Source of the DNA: Firmicutes bacterium UBA3572
GTDB taxonomy: Bacteria > Bacillota > Desulfotomaculia > Desulfotomaculales > Desulforudaceae
Assembly (NCBI GenBank): GCA_002375985.1
Contig: DFNH01000022.1
Coordinates: 1 to 34,696, forward strand
DNA length: 34,696 nucleotides
Direction of reading: 5' to 3'
Shown: positions 25,896 to 32,261 of the stretch, one piece after another
How positions within the stretch are numbered: the stretch's first letter is position 1
Layout: each line of letters opens with the position of its first letter
Program-made: the position numbers and the translations under genes
Notes under the pieces: generated by a model
Databases searched by the model: none
Told to the model about the DNA's origin: nothing
The model's input: only the letters and a program-made list of their open reading frames with translations

Positions 25896-25926
25896 AAAGG
25901 ACCAGGAGCAATGCTCCTGATCCTTT
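25896..25926 (+). terminator. Strong hairpin after marR, without a U tract
   Basis: AAAGGA-c-CAGGAGC (25896-25909) pairs with GCTCCTG-a-TCCTTT (25913-25926) around a 3-nt loop. The stem is long, but no T run follows, so it may be an incomplete terminator or an RNA end-protecting hairpin. Confidence 0.5.
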
Positions 25927-25989
25927 GCGCCCTAAGCGCCAAGCTAATAAAACTGTTATGGGTTTGCCTGCCAAAAGCCCCTGACGTTC

Positions 25990-26036
25990 CTGGTCGGGAT
26001 GGGGAGATTTGAACTCCCGGCCTCCTGCTCCCAAGG
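25990..26036 (-). repeat. attL: 47-bp copy of the tRNA-Pro 3' half
   Basis: Identical over 47 bp to 34245-34291. It covers the CCA end, T-arm, variable region and anticodon stem-loop of tRNA-Pro, but the sequence then departs from a tRNA. It is the displaced 3' end of the original host gene. Confidence 0.92.
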
Positions 26037-26127
26037 TTCAAGAAGTACCATACTCCTACCCACCCCAAACCACCGAAAGTCACTATTTTCAAGGGTTTGC
26101 GGGCTGGGAGAAAGAGGAAAAACACTC

Positions 26128-26147
26128 CTTTTAACCGCTTTTAACCG
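26128..26147. repeat. Tandem 10-bp repeat near attL
   Basis: CTTTTAACCG occurs twice without a gap (26128-26137, 26138-26147). The one-turn spacing suits side-by-side protein binding, for example by an excisionase. Confidence 0.5.
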
Positions 26148-26153
26148 TGTCTT

Positions 26154-26172
26154 AGCAGTAATTAAGCAGTAA
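26154..26172. repeat. Left arm-type sites: AGCAGTAA twice, 11-bp period
   Basis: AGCAGTAA at 26154-26161 and 26165-26172. The same pair with the same 11-bp period occurs at the other end of the element. This is the pattern of integrase arm-binding sites. Confidence 0.65.
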
Positions 26173-26211
26173 AGTTGGTTTCCTAATTGGCACGCTTCAG
26201 CCAAACAGGAG

Positions 26212-26241
26212 TTGACAACGCAAGCCAACGGTGGTTATAAA
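26212..26241 (+). promoter_or_regulatory. SigA-type promoter at the left end of the element
   Basis: TTGACA (26212-26217), then TTATAA (26235-26240) at 17 bp or TATAAA (26236-26241) at 18 bp. Transcription would begin near 26248 and meet a terminator at about 26345 before the first gene. Confidence 0.7.
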
Positions 26242-26247
26242 TAACTT

Positions 26248-26345
26248 GGTAAAAATAAAAATGCGCCAGGGGATGCGCGAAATCCCCCGACGATGCACCG
26301 CGACGGCGGGCAAGGCCGAAAGCCTTGTTCGCCGTTTTTGTTTTT
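26248..26345 (+). ncRNA. Candidate structured RNA or attenuated leader of the element
   Basis: Between the promoter at 26212 and the intrinsic terminator ending at 26345 lie about 98 nt without a convincing reading frame. The stretch contains a second possible hairpin (GGGGAT pairing with ATCCCC around 26269-26287). The gene for the HTH protein starts only 77 nt after the terminator and no separate strong promoter is seen between. Either a small RNA or a conditional terminator that controls the rightward operon would fit. No known RNA family was recognised. Confidence 0.4.
26304..26345 (+). terminator. Rho-independent terminator in the leader
   Basis: CGGCGGGCAAGGC (26304-26316) pairs with GCCTTGTTCGCCG (26322-26334), 13 pairs with two G-U, loop of 5 nt, followed by TTTTTGTTTTT. 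Confidence 0.88.
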
Positions 26346-26422
26346 CAATGTATCATGCGCCGTATGCGCGTGAAAAAGCGGAAGATAGCAGCGAAAGCTG
26401 AAAACGAACAGGGGGTTTGACA

Positions 26423-26635
26423 ATGAAGCGCAAAAGAGCCGCGACTAACTGGGAAGAATTGCCATTGCTGTTGACGCCGCAGGCGGTGCACGAGCAAAAC
26501 CTGCTCCCCGGAGCGGGGATCAATCAGATTTACAAGCTGTTCAAGCGTCCTGATTTTCCTGCGGTGCGCCACGGCAAGCGGTTTTATGTAGCGCGAGATG
26601 CTTTCCGCGCGTGGCTCTTCGGCGAGAAGCGCTAA
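26423..26635 (+). CDS. Small helix-turn-helix DNA-binding protein (AlpA/excisionase-like)
   Basis: A 70-residue basic protein with one HTH of the MerR-like/HTH_17 type: LLLTPQAVHEQNLL, then GINQIYKLFKRPDFPAVRHG and KRFYVARDAFRAWLFG. Proteins like this act as excisionases (bending DNA at att sites) or as activators of element genes (AlpA). AGGGGG stands about 8 nt before the ATG at 26423; an in-frame TTG at 26417 overlaps the spacer. It opens the replication module, downstream of the attenuator-like leader. A second, unrelated-looking HTH protein precedes the integrase, so which one is the true directionality factor is open. Confidence 0.75.
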   Translation: MKRKRAATNWEELPLLLTPQAVHEQNLLPGAGINQIYKLFKRPDFPAVRHGKRFYVARDAFRAWLFGEKR

Positions 26636-26643
26636 AAAAACGA

Positions 26644-26665
26644 CCCCCGGCGCGCTGGCCGGGGG
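26644..26665. terminator. GC-rich hairpin between the HTH and primase genes
   Basis: CCCCCGGC (26644-26651) pairs with GCCGGGGG (26658-26665). On the minus strand it is followed by TCGTTTTTTT, so it would stop leftward transcription; on the plus strand it has no U run and sits just before the primase ribosome site. Confidence 0.5.
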
Positions 26666-26679
26666 CGCAGGTGATTTCA

Positions 26680-27270
26680 ATGTCTGCTTTTAGTTTAGCA
26701 CAGCACACAAACATCTTTCAACGAGTAAAAGAAATTTCTGTTTACGAAGTAGCGCAGCGATTCATGCCGACTGAGCTGCGCCGGGCCGGGCGGCGTTTCG
26801 TTGCGAAGTGTCCATTTCACGCAGATAAAAACCCAAGTTTTGTCATTTTCAAAGACGGTTTCTATTGTTTCGGCTGTGGCGCACGGGGCGATGGCATAGA
26901 CCTCGTGGGGCGTTTGCTGGGCCTGCGCCCGGTGGACGCGGCGCGTGAAATTTGCCGCGCGTTCGGCCTGGCAGCGGACGAGCCGGCGACCCCGGCGGCG
27001 CGGCGCCGGGCGCGGCAGGCGCTAAAGAAGATGCAGCGCGAGCGAGAGCTTGAAGCAGCGTTACAGCGACTAAAAAACCGTGTTTACTGCAAACTTTGCT
27101 TGATTTATCAAGCGAGCAGCCGCGTTGTAGCCGCCGGCCCGGACGCGCCGGGCCGGGAGGCGGCGGCGATGTTGGAAGTTTATGTTGAGCACTTGCTTGA
27201 CGTGTTGCAATTCAGTGCAGCAGAGCAGCAGTTAGCAGTTTTGAAGGAGTGGTGCAAGTGTCTAAGCTAG
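26680..27270 (+). CDS. CHC2 zinc-finger primase-like protein
   Basis: About 196 residues. The N-terminal part is the DnaG-type zinc-binding domain: KCPFHADKNPSFVIF followed by FYCFGCGARGDGIDLVGRL gives C44, H47, C63 and C66, the CHC2 ligands. The DnaG catalytic TOPRIM domain is absent. The C-terminal half is helical and basic, with no recognised domain. Such stand-alone CHC2 proteins occur in phages, satellites and integrative elements beside a helicase and help start replication. The ATG at 26680 has AGGTGA about 7 nt upstream; the longer in-frame opening at 26611 would overlap the HTH gene. The helicase gene overlaps its 3' end by 13 nt, indicating translational coupling. Confidence 0.82.
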   Translation: MSAFSLAQHTNIFQRVKEISVYEVAQRFMPTELRRAGRRFVAKCPFHADKNPSFVIFKDGFYCFGCGARGDGIDLVGRLLGLRPVDAAREICRAFGLAADEPATPAARRRARQALKKMQRERELEAALQRLKNRVYCKLCLIYQASSRVVAAGPDAPGREAAAMLEVYVEHLLDVLQFSAAEQQLAVLKEWCKCLS

Positions 27271-29240
27271 TTGACGCGTTGACCGACGAAGAGAAAGCGG
27301 CCCTTGCGGAGATCACGGCAGAGGATGAGCAGAAAAAGAACCAGGCGACGCGATTAGTTGAGTTAGCGCTAGCAGGCTGTACGTTGTTTCACGATGAGGA
27401 GCAGGAGGCCTGGGCCGCTGTTCCTAATGTAGGCGGCGGCAAGGCGGTAATGAAAGTGAAATCCAAGGCCTTCCGGCGGTGGTTGGTCCGTAGGATGTAT
27501 TTAGCGGAAGATCGGGTTCCTAAATCTGACGCGATGACGCAGGCACGGAATACCCTGGAAGCCGAAGCCGTGTTTAACGGCCCCAAGCGGCGGCTTTTCT
27601 TGCGGGTGGCTGAGCACAGCGGGGCGTTTTGGTACGACCTTGGCCGCAAGGACTGGCGAGCGGTCCGGATCGAGCCGGGAAAGTGGGAAGTGGTGCCAGC
27701 GCCCATCCTGTTCAAACGGGAAAGAAACACGGCGGCGCAAGTACTGCCTGCCGGAAAGGGGGATCTGTTTAAACTGTTGGAGTTTGTCAACGTAACCGAT
27801 CCAGACGACCAGCTTTTGATGTTGGTGTGGACCGTTACGGCCTTAATTCCCGGTATCCCGCACACGGTCCCGGTGCTGGCCGGCGAAAAGGGCGCTTGCA
27901 AGAGCACGACCATGCGGGTGCTGCGGGAATTGATTGACCCGGCGGTTGAGCCGGCCTTAGCTTTGCAGGACAAGCAGGATGAATTAGCTTTGACCTTAGC
28001 TAAAAACTACTGCGCGAGTTTCGATAACTTGGACGGTTTACGACCTTGGCAGAGTGATTTACTTTGTAGGGCCGTTACGGGCGGCGGGTGGACAAAGCGG
28101 GAGTTATACAGCGATGAGGATGAAGTTATTTTGAGGTTCCAGCACGCTGCTGTAATCCTCAACGGCATTAACCCGGGCGTAACCAGAGCGGACCTGCTGG
28201 ACCGGGCCATTATTTTTAATCTGGAGCGGGTCCCAGAAGAGCAGCGAAGGGAAGAGAAGGACTTTTGGCAGACCTTCAACGAGGCGAAGCAGGTAATCCT
28301 GGCTGGCCTGTTTGACGCGCTGGCCGGGGCTATGGAGATTTACCCTAAAGTGGACCTGAAGCGCCTGCCGCGTATGGCCGACTTTACGCGGTGGGGGTAT
28401 GCCGTGGCCGAAGCCATAGGAGCGGGGGGTGAAGAATTCTTGGCGGCCTACTACCGGAAAATCAACCAGGCGAATGAGGCGGCTTTGGAAAACCATCCCG
28501 TGGCGGCGGCGGTGGTAGCGTTTTTAGATGAGCGCGAAAGCTGGACCGGAACGCCGGCGCGGCTATTAGAGGAACTTACTGAAATAGCCGAGCGGGAGAA
28601 AATCAATGTTAGCAGCAAAGCCTGGCCGAAGGCGGCGCACGTGCTGACCAGGCGGCTGAAAGAAGTTAAAAGTAACTTGCAGGACGCGGGTATCCTCTTT
28701 GAGTGCCAGCGGGAGCCGGGGGGAAAGACAGGGGCGCGTACTCGTATAATAACCATCCAAAAGGGTACTCAAAAAAGCGTCCCTACTGACCCTAGCGTCC
28801 CTAATCCAGAAACGGCGCGGGTTCCGGTAGGGACGCTTGGGGGAACGCTACTTGACCGCGAACGCAAAAGCGTCCCTAAAGCGTCCCTGCGCGAAGCCAG
28901 TAATACCAACGATAGGGACGCTAGGACCGCTAGGGACGCTACTGCGGGTAACAAATTGGTTCCGGATGAAACGGCCTGGAACGAAGACGAAGCTACACGA
29001 ATCACCAGCAAACTTGTGGACCGGCTTATCGAGATTCTGTCCGGGGAGGTGCACAGGTGGATGCACACTTCTAGCGCTGCAGAGTACAAGCGCAAGCTAG
29101 ACGAAGCAGAGCAAAAAATCAGAGACGCGCACGAGCAGCGAGACTTGGCCAAGCTGCGCGCGGCGGTGAAAGAGCAAATACAAGCGGCGCGGGCGCTGGC
29201 TGAAGCGCACCGCGCGGCGCGGGAGGTTGGGGAGCTATGA
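27258..29240 (+). CDS. Replicative helicase-type ATPase of the element; gene contains the iteron origin
   Basis: About 660 residues. A central ATPase core has a Walker A loop GEKGACKST (209-217), FDNLDG as the probable Walker B region and VILNGINPGVTRADLLDRAI as a sensor/arginine-finger-like segment; the arrangement resembles D5-type or phage replication helicases. Residues 1-170 are an unrecognised N-terminal domain. Residues about 505-565 are a low-complexity linker that coincides with the DNA iterons (separate entry), and the C-terminus is a basic, Ala-rich helix. The GTG at 27258 is chosen because AAGGAG lies 8 nt upstream; GTGs at 27249 and 27252 overlap that site. It probably unwinds the element's own origin together with the CHC2 protein. 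Confidence 0.75.
   Translation: MSKLVDALTDEEKAALAEITAEDEQKKNQATRLVELALAGCTLFHDEEQEAWAAVPNVGGGKAVMKVKSKAFRRWLVRRMYLAEDRVPKSDAMTQARNTLEAEAVFNGPKRRLFLRVAEHSGAFWYDLGRKDWRAVRIEPGKWEVVPAPILFKRERNTAAQVLPAGKGDLFKLLEFVNVTDPDDQLLMLVWTVTALIPGIPHTVPVLAGEKGACKSTTMRVLRELIDPAVEPALALQDKQDELALTLAKNYCASFDNLDGLRPWQSDLLCRAVTGGGWTKRELYSDEDEVILRFQHAAVILNGINPGVTRADLLDRAIIFNLERVPEEQRREEKDFWQTFNEAKQVILAGLFDALAGAMEIYPKVDLKRLPRMADFTRWGYAVAEAIGAGGEEFLAAYYRKINQANEAALENHPVAAAVVAFLDERESWTGTPARLLEELTEIAEREKINVSSKAWPKAAHVLTRRLKEVKSNLQDAGILFECQREPGGKTGARTRIITIQKGTQKSVPTDPSVPNPETARVPVGTLGGTLLDRERKSVPKASLREASNTNDRDARTARDATAGNKLVPDETAWNEDEATRITSKLVDRLIEILSGEVHRWMHTSSAAEYKRKLDEAEQKIRDAHEQRDLAKLRAAVKEQIQAARALAEAHRAAREVGEL
28776..28940. 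repeat. Iteron cluster: seven exact copies of AGCGTCCCT, candidate replication origin
   Basis: Within 165 bp the 9-mer AGCGTCCCT appears at 28776, 28794, 28869 and 28880 on the plus strand, and as AGGGACGCT at 28829, 28914 and 28932. Near matches lie around 28842 and 28923. The copies fall in different reading phases of the helicase gene (coding SVP, ASL, GTL or RDA), so they are conserved as DNA and not as protein. Clustered iterons in or next to the initiator or helicase gene are how many phages, satellites and plasmids mark their origin. Confidence 0.75.
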
Positions 29241-29545
29241 ATGTTCAGCAGCTTGTTAACGACCTCCGCCGGCGCGGGATCACCCTGGAACCTGCCGGGG
29301 ACAAGCTGCGCTGGCGTGGTCCGAAGGGTGCAATGACGCCGGAGCTTCTGGAGCGGCTGCGGCAGCACAAACCGGAAGTACTGGAGTACCTGCGCTGGAA
29401 GCAACAGCTATTTTCTTACCCGTTGCCGGTGACTCACGACCTGGGCACGGAGGACCCGCTGGACTATGCCTGGGACAACGAGCGGCGGGAGTGGGTTTAC
29501 CGGCCCGGCTGGTGGCGGAGCATTCCAGGGAGGCGGTTACACTAA
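29237..29545 (+). CDS. TubC N-terminal docking domain-like protein
   Basis: A 102-residue protein whose first 55 residues fit the TubC docking-domain pattern: LVNDLRRRGITLEPAGDKLR, then GPKGAMTPELLERLRQHKPE. In nonribosomal peptide synthetases this domain joins partner proteins, but short stand-alone copies are common next to phage replication genes, where the role is unknown. The C-terminal half (DYAWDNERREWVYRPGWWR) is not recognised. The ATG overlaps the helicase stop (ATGA), showing translational coupling. Confidence 0.7.
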   Translation: MNVQQLVNDLRRRGITLEPAGDKLRWRGPKGAMTPELLERLRQHKPEVLEYLRWKQQLFSYPLPVTHDLGTEDPLDYAWDNERREWVYRPGWWRSIPGRRLH

Positions 29546-29718
29546 TGATTCACATCAGACTGCCAAAGTGCCTGGTGGTCCTGACACCGGGCGAGGTGAT
29601 GACCATGCTGCGGAATCATCCTGACATCTGGGCACGAGCCTTGCGCCGGGGCAAACACCAGCGCCGGGCGGACGCCCTGGCCCGGCGGACTCCGAAGTCA
29701 CCACCGCAGCGTGAGTAA
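29545..29718 (+). CDS. Small conserved phage-type protein of unknown function
   Basis: 57 residues. The core LVVLTPGEVMTMLRNHPDIW followed by ARALRRGKHQRRA resembles short hypothetical proteins common in Firmicute prophages (this is from memory). The C-terminus is very basic, suggesting nucleic-acid contact. The ATG overlaps the previous stop by one base (TAATG), and GGGAGG lies about 11 nt upstream. Confidence 0.55.
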   Translation: MIHIRLPKCLVVLTPGEVMTMLRNHPDIWARALRRGKHQRRADALARRTPKSPPQRE

Positions 29719-29736
29719 AAAAAGGGGGTGATGAAA

Positions 29737-30078
29737 ATGCTTAAACCAATTGTCATTAGCCTAGCCGACCTGCCCGGCAAAGCGGGGCCGTTGCAGCCGG
29801 CGCCGGAACCGCTTGACCCCGTGACCTGGGAGCAATTGGCCGCATTGGAGCCACGGTTGGCCGACCTGCGGGCCAGAGCGCGGCGGATGCGTGGTTCAAG
29901 GTTTTGCGTTAATCAGGTATGGTACACCCAATTCAAACCTGAGTTGGTTCGTCTGGTGGGGTGGTTACGGCGGAGCGGGCCGGATTTGCTCCGCACAAGC
30001 CGGGCTTACGATGTGGCCTATCGAGCCATTTATGACGAGCTGGCGCGGCATACTGTACTCTTTCGCAGGGAGGGGTAA
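29737..30078 (+). CDS. Hypothetical protein of the element
   Basis: About 113 residues with no recognised domain. The N-terminus (MLKPIVISLADLPGK) leads into a Pro-rich stretch and then a basic helical C-terminal part with LADLRARARRMRG and SRFCVNQVWYTQF. The ATG at 29737 is preferred since GGGGGTG lies about 6 nt upstream; an in-frame GTG (29728) and ATG (29731) overlap it. It continues the rightward replication operon with an 18-nt gap and may be a regulatory or recombination accessory. Confidence 0.5.
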   Translation: MLKPIVISLADLPGKAGPLQPAPEPLDPVTWEQLAALEPRLADLRARARRMRGSRFCVNQVWYTQFKPELVRLVGWLRRSGPDLLRTSRAYDVAYRAIYDELARHTVLFRREG

Positions 30079-30086
30079 CGGAAAGG

Positions 30087-30491
30087 GTGGAACGAGCGGA
30101 GATTTTGCTTTTGAGATTCCCGATTTTGGTGCGCCAGCTGGCCGGCCGGCGGCGCGACCTTCTCGAAAAAATGCGGCAAGGCGCGGTAATTGAGCCGGTT
30201 GCTGGCGGATGGCCGAGCGACCGCACCGGCGACCGGGGCTGTGAGCTTGCCGAGTTAGGTGCGCTTGAGCGGGAACTGGCGGCGGTGCGGCGGGTTATCG
30301 ACCGGCTGAAGCGGCGGACGGAGCGCGAAACCCTATTAATGATGTGGCGTGCCCGAGGAGACTTTTGGCTCGCCTCCCGGATGTTAAACGTTTCCCAGGC
30401 GGAGGTGAAGAACCGCTGGCAAAGGCTGGTAAAAAGGGCGGCAAGAGAGTTAAAGAGCCAGAGTCTTTGTGCTGGAACTGCTTGCGGGTGA
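30087..30491 (+). CDS. Probable late transcription regulator (sigma region 4 / ArpU-like)
   Basis: 134 residues. The C-terminal third, ETLLMMWRARGDFWLASRML followed by NVSQAEVKNRWQRLVKRAAREL, looks like a sigma-70 region 4 or ArpU-type HTH with a recognition helix. The N-terminal part is a basic helix plus a coiled-coil-like segment (LGALERELAAVRRVIDRLKR). Phages and satellites place such proteins at the end of the early operon to switch on late genes. Start is GTG at 30087 with GGAAAGG just before; the start is uncertain. No homologue can be named. Confidence 0.5.
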   Translation: MERAEILLLRFPILVRQLAGRRRDLLEKMRQGAVIEPVAGGWPSDRTGDRGCELAELGALERELAAVRRVIDRLKRRTERETLLMMWRARGDFWLASRMLNVSQAEVKNRWQRLVKRAARELKSQSLCAGTACG

Positions 30492-30661
30492 CGTGGAAGA
30501 GTGTCTTGTGCCCTGAAAATGCTCCCCAGAACCCACCGCCGGGCGCTGAAACCGTCACCCTAACCAACCCGGAAACCGGGCAAACGTTGGTACGAATCAT
30601 CAAGTGCCCGTGGTACTGGCCCGGGCGGGAAAAACTGAAAAGGAAGCGTGCAGCGCGATAG
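30344..30661 (+). CDS. Possible small Cys-rich (zinc-ribbon-like) protein
   Basis: An open frame of 105 codons that overlaps the end of the previous gene by about 150 nt. Only the C-terminal part looks like a protein: CWNC, then CPENAPQNPPPG, TLTNPETGQTLVRIIKCPW with four spaced cysteines, and a basic tail. The true start may be a later codon, such as TTG at 30467, giving about 64 residues. No good ribosome site is visible for any start. Function unknown. Confidence 0.35.
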   Translation: MACPRRLLARLPDVKRFPGGGEEPLAKAGKKGGKRVKEPESLCWNCLRVTWKSVLCPENAPQNPPPGAETVTLTNPETGQTLVRIIKCPWYWPGREKLKRKRAAR

Positions 30662-30708
30662 CGAATTAACCCCATGTACCTTGGGAAAAGCTGATGGAGG
30701 GATTAATT

Positions 30709-30953
30709 ATGGCTGAACAAGAGTATTACCGCTTGGATTTAGTGATCAATACGACTGGCGACGAACAAACAAAATCTAAGCTAAAGGCCATGGACAAATT
30801 CATTGAGCATACTAAGAAACGCGGGGAAATGCTCAAAACGTGGACGTGACAGTTAATACTCAAGCCGATGCGAATAACATAGCTAACGAGGTAGCGCAAA
30901 GAATAGCAAAAGAACTTGGCAAAGTGATGCAGAATAAAGTTGTGTGTGCCTAA
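30709..30953 (+). pseudogene. Collapsed phage tape-measure gene (N- and C-terminal ends joined out of frame)
   Basis: An ATG with GGAGGG upstream opens EYYRLDLVINTTGDEQTKSK then LKAMDKFIEHTKKRGEML, which resembles the N-terminus of tape-measure proteins of Firmicute phages. The frame stops at 30849. A different frame then reads NVDVTVNTQADANNIANEVA, then QRIAKELGKVMQ, and stops at 30953; this resembles the C-terminal tail of the same protein class. Tape-measure proteins are normally 600-1500 residues. The simplest reading is one large internal deletion that fused the two ends. Family recognition is from memory. Confidence 0.45.
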
Positions 30954-30981
30954 GGCTTTTGTAACCGGTGGCCGTGGCAAC

Positions 30982-31018
30982 GAAACAAAACCACGGAACA
31001 GAACAAAACCACAGAACA
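30982..31018. repeat. Imperfect tandem repeat, two units of about 18 bp
   Basis: GAAACAAAACCACGGAACA is followed by GAACAAAACCACAGAACA and then a further AAAACC. It lies in the 99-bp gap between the tape-measure fossil and the convergent leftward operon. No function is apparent. Confidence 0.45.
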
Positions 31019-31035
31019 AAACCCTACCAGGGGGC

Positions 31036-31066
31036 GAAAAAGAAGGGTCGGGTTAACCCGACCCTT
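31036..31066 (-). terminator. Rho-independent terminator of the leftward operon
   Basis: AAGGGTCGGGTTAACCCGACCCTT (31043-31066 by position) is a perfect palindrome and the minus strand continues with TTCTTTTTC. The stop codon of the last leftward gene lies in its centre. Confidence 0.88.
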
Positions 31067-31625
31067 TGAGTGCGGCTTGCACCTGCTGCAAGACCTTCAG
31101 TCGTTCTTCTAACTCCTGTGCCCGTCGTTCCTGCTTTTCCGCGCTGGCCTTGATCTCACGGGCGAGGCCGGACACAATGTCGGCGAAGTCATAGGTTTCA
31201 ACGGCCTGGCGCGGCGTGAGTGGCTTTTCATCCGAATTCCAGAACGAAACTTCTCCTTGAACAGCCGACCACCGGCCATAGCGCAGAATGTCCAGCAGGC
31301 CGTCGGCGGTAAGCACCAGGCGCGACCCTGTATACTCACCACGCCAATCCCGATCTGTATATTCCCTGTCGAAGCCGTCCACCAGCACCAGCCCGGGGCG
31401 CTTCAGGTATTCATACCGCCAATTGTGCAGCTGGTGCCCGCTGTGGTGGGCGGCGACTGGGATTTTCTCACCGACCGCCGGCAGGATTGGCTGGACTAGC
31501 TCGATGAGCCTAGTTAGGGTTTCCGCTTCCTGGGTAGTAACCGCTTCTTGTTTCCGGGCGACTTCATCCGCGAGTACGGATGCGTGTTCCAGGACCTCTT
31601 TCAATTCCGACAGAACGTCTTTCAA
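31053..31625 (-). CDS. Unknown coiled-coil protein of the leftward operon
   Basis: About 190 residues with no recognised family. Both ends are helical and charged: VLSELKEVLEHASVLADEVA at the start and a strong coiled coil near the end (EIKASAEKQERRAQELEERL). The middle is a compact beta-rich domain with many aromatics, HQLHNWRYEYLKRPGLVLVD, YTDRDWRGEYTGSRLVLT and ILRYGRWSAVQGEVSFWN. TTG at 31625 is chosen because AGGAGGG lies 7 nt upstream; an in-frame ATG at 31664 lacks a site. It follows the Csx3-like gene by 19 nt and shares its terminator, so the two products may act together. Confidence 0.6.
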   Translation of the reverse strand: MKDVLSELKEVLEHASVLADEVARKQEAVTTQEAETLTRLIELVQPILPAVGEKIPVAAHHSGHQLHNWRYEYLKRPGLVLVDGFDREYTDRDWRGEYTGSRLVLTADGLLDILRYGRWSAVQGEVSFWNSDEKPLTPRQAVETYDFADIVSGLAREIKASAEKQERRAQELEERLKVLQQVQAALKGSG

Positions 31626-31644
31626 GATGGCACCCTCCTTATTA

Positions 31645-31890
31645 TTAATAGGGATTATGGTCAAAAATGACCACCGGCCCGGTAACCGGGCTGTCGTAGC
31701 GCAAAGACCTGGCCTTGCCGTGAAGCGCGTGGGCGACGGCCAGGTACAGCCAGACGGGGCCGGGGCCGGTTAGGGTGATGTCTTGGCCCTGGCCGGCTAA
31801 TTCCTGGGCCTGCTTGATGTACTCCGGCAGCTTGTTCAGCTTGGCCTGGTCGCCGTATAGCTCCTTAACGTTGATGGTAACCACGAGCAT
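31645..31890 (-). CDS. Short Csx3-like protein (possible cyclic tetra-adenylate ring nuclease)
   Basis: 81 residues. The order of predicted elements, strand (VVTINV), helix, strand (DITLTGPGP), helix (VWLYLAVAHALHG), strand (SLRYDSPVTG), strand (PVVIFDH), follows the Csx3 fold. The core ITLTGPGPVWLYLAVAHALH aligns with the Archaeoglobus Csx3 pattern SGRGPIWL...AHKYH, and the following YD...GxVVV...H also matches. Csx3/Crn3 degrades cA4, the alarm signal of type III CRISPR systems. The Arg that follows the Asp in YDPR of Csx3 is missing here (YDSP), so activity is not assured, and the protein lacks the usual C-terminal extension. ATG at 31890 or GTG at 31884 may be the start. No cas gene lies in the window. 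Confidence 0.5.
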   Translation of the reverse strand: MLVVTINVKELYGDQAKLNKLPEYIKQAQELAGQGQDITLTGPGPVWLYLAVAHALHGKARSLRYDSPVTGPVVIFDHNPY

Positions 31891-31994
31891 TCTCCTTTCC
31901 TTGTGTGCTGCGCCCGGCTATACTAAAATTAACCGGGCGGTTCTGGACTCTTCCGCGCGGTGGGCCGTTTCCCGTGGCAGCGGGGACGGCCTCA

Positions 31995-32261
31995 TTATTC
32001 CCGCTTCCCGGTATCACCTCTTTGTAGCGGACATTTCCCCTCCCGGAACCAGGCACATCCGCTGGGGTAATCACACATCCCGGTGCCTTCTTCGGCCCAG
32101 CCGTGCATCCGGGAGGTGTCTTCGTGTTCAAAGCGACCGGGATACCCGCAGTCGTTGCGAGTGGGCACCGGGCGACCGGTGAGGTTACGCAAAAAGGTGT
32201 CCATTGGGTTGTTCCTGGCGTGTTTTTCCGGGACGCGGGACGGACGGACGCGGGATTGCAC
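31995..32261 (-). CDS. Small Cys-rich protein, first gene of the leftward operon
   Basis: 88 residues starting at GTG 32261, behind a near-perfect ribosome site (AAGGAGGTGAT, about 4 nt before). The first 19 residues are basic; from MDTFLRNLTGRPVPTRNDC on the protein has four cysteines and two histidines (NDCGYPGRFEHEDTSRMHGW, GMCDYPSGCAWFREGKCPLQ), which suggests metal binding, perhaps zinc or an Fe-S centre. An internal ATG at 32204 could be an alternative start. No family recognised. It is the product closest to the divergent operator and could be its regulator, but nothing in it looks like a classical HTH. Confidence 0.6.
   Translation of the reverse strand: MQSRVRPSRVPEKHARNNPMDTFLRNLTGRPVPTRNDCGYPGRFEHEDTSRMHGWAEEGTGMCDYPSGCAWFREGKCPLQRGDTGKRE

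Noticed and set aside
25990..26036. A second tRNA-Pro gene at the left end
   Set aside because: Only the 3' half and anticodon region match; the 5' half is replaced by unrelated sequence, so it is an att remnant.
28776..28940. Short repeats considered as a CRISPR array
   Set aside because: Units are only 9 bp, occur in both orientations and have irregular spacing; iterons fit, CRISPR does not.
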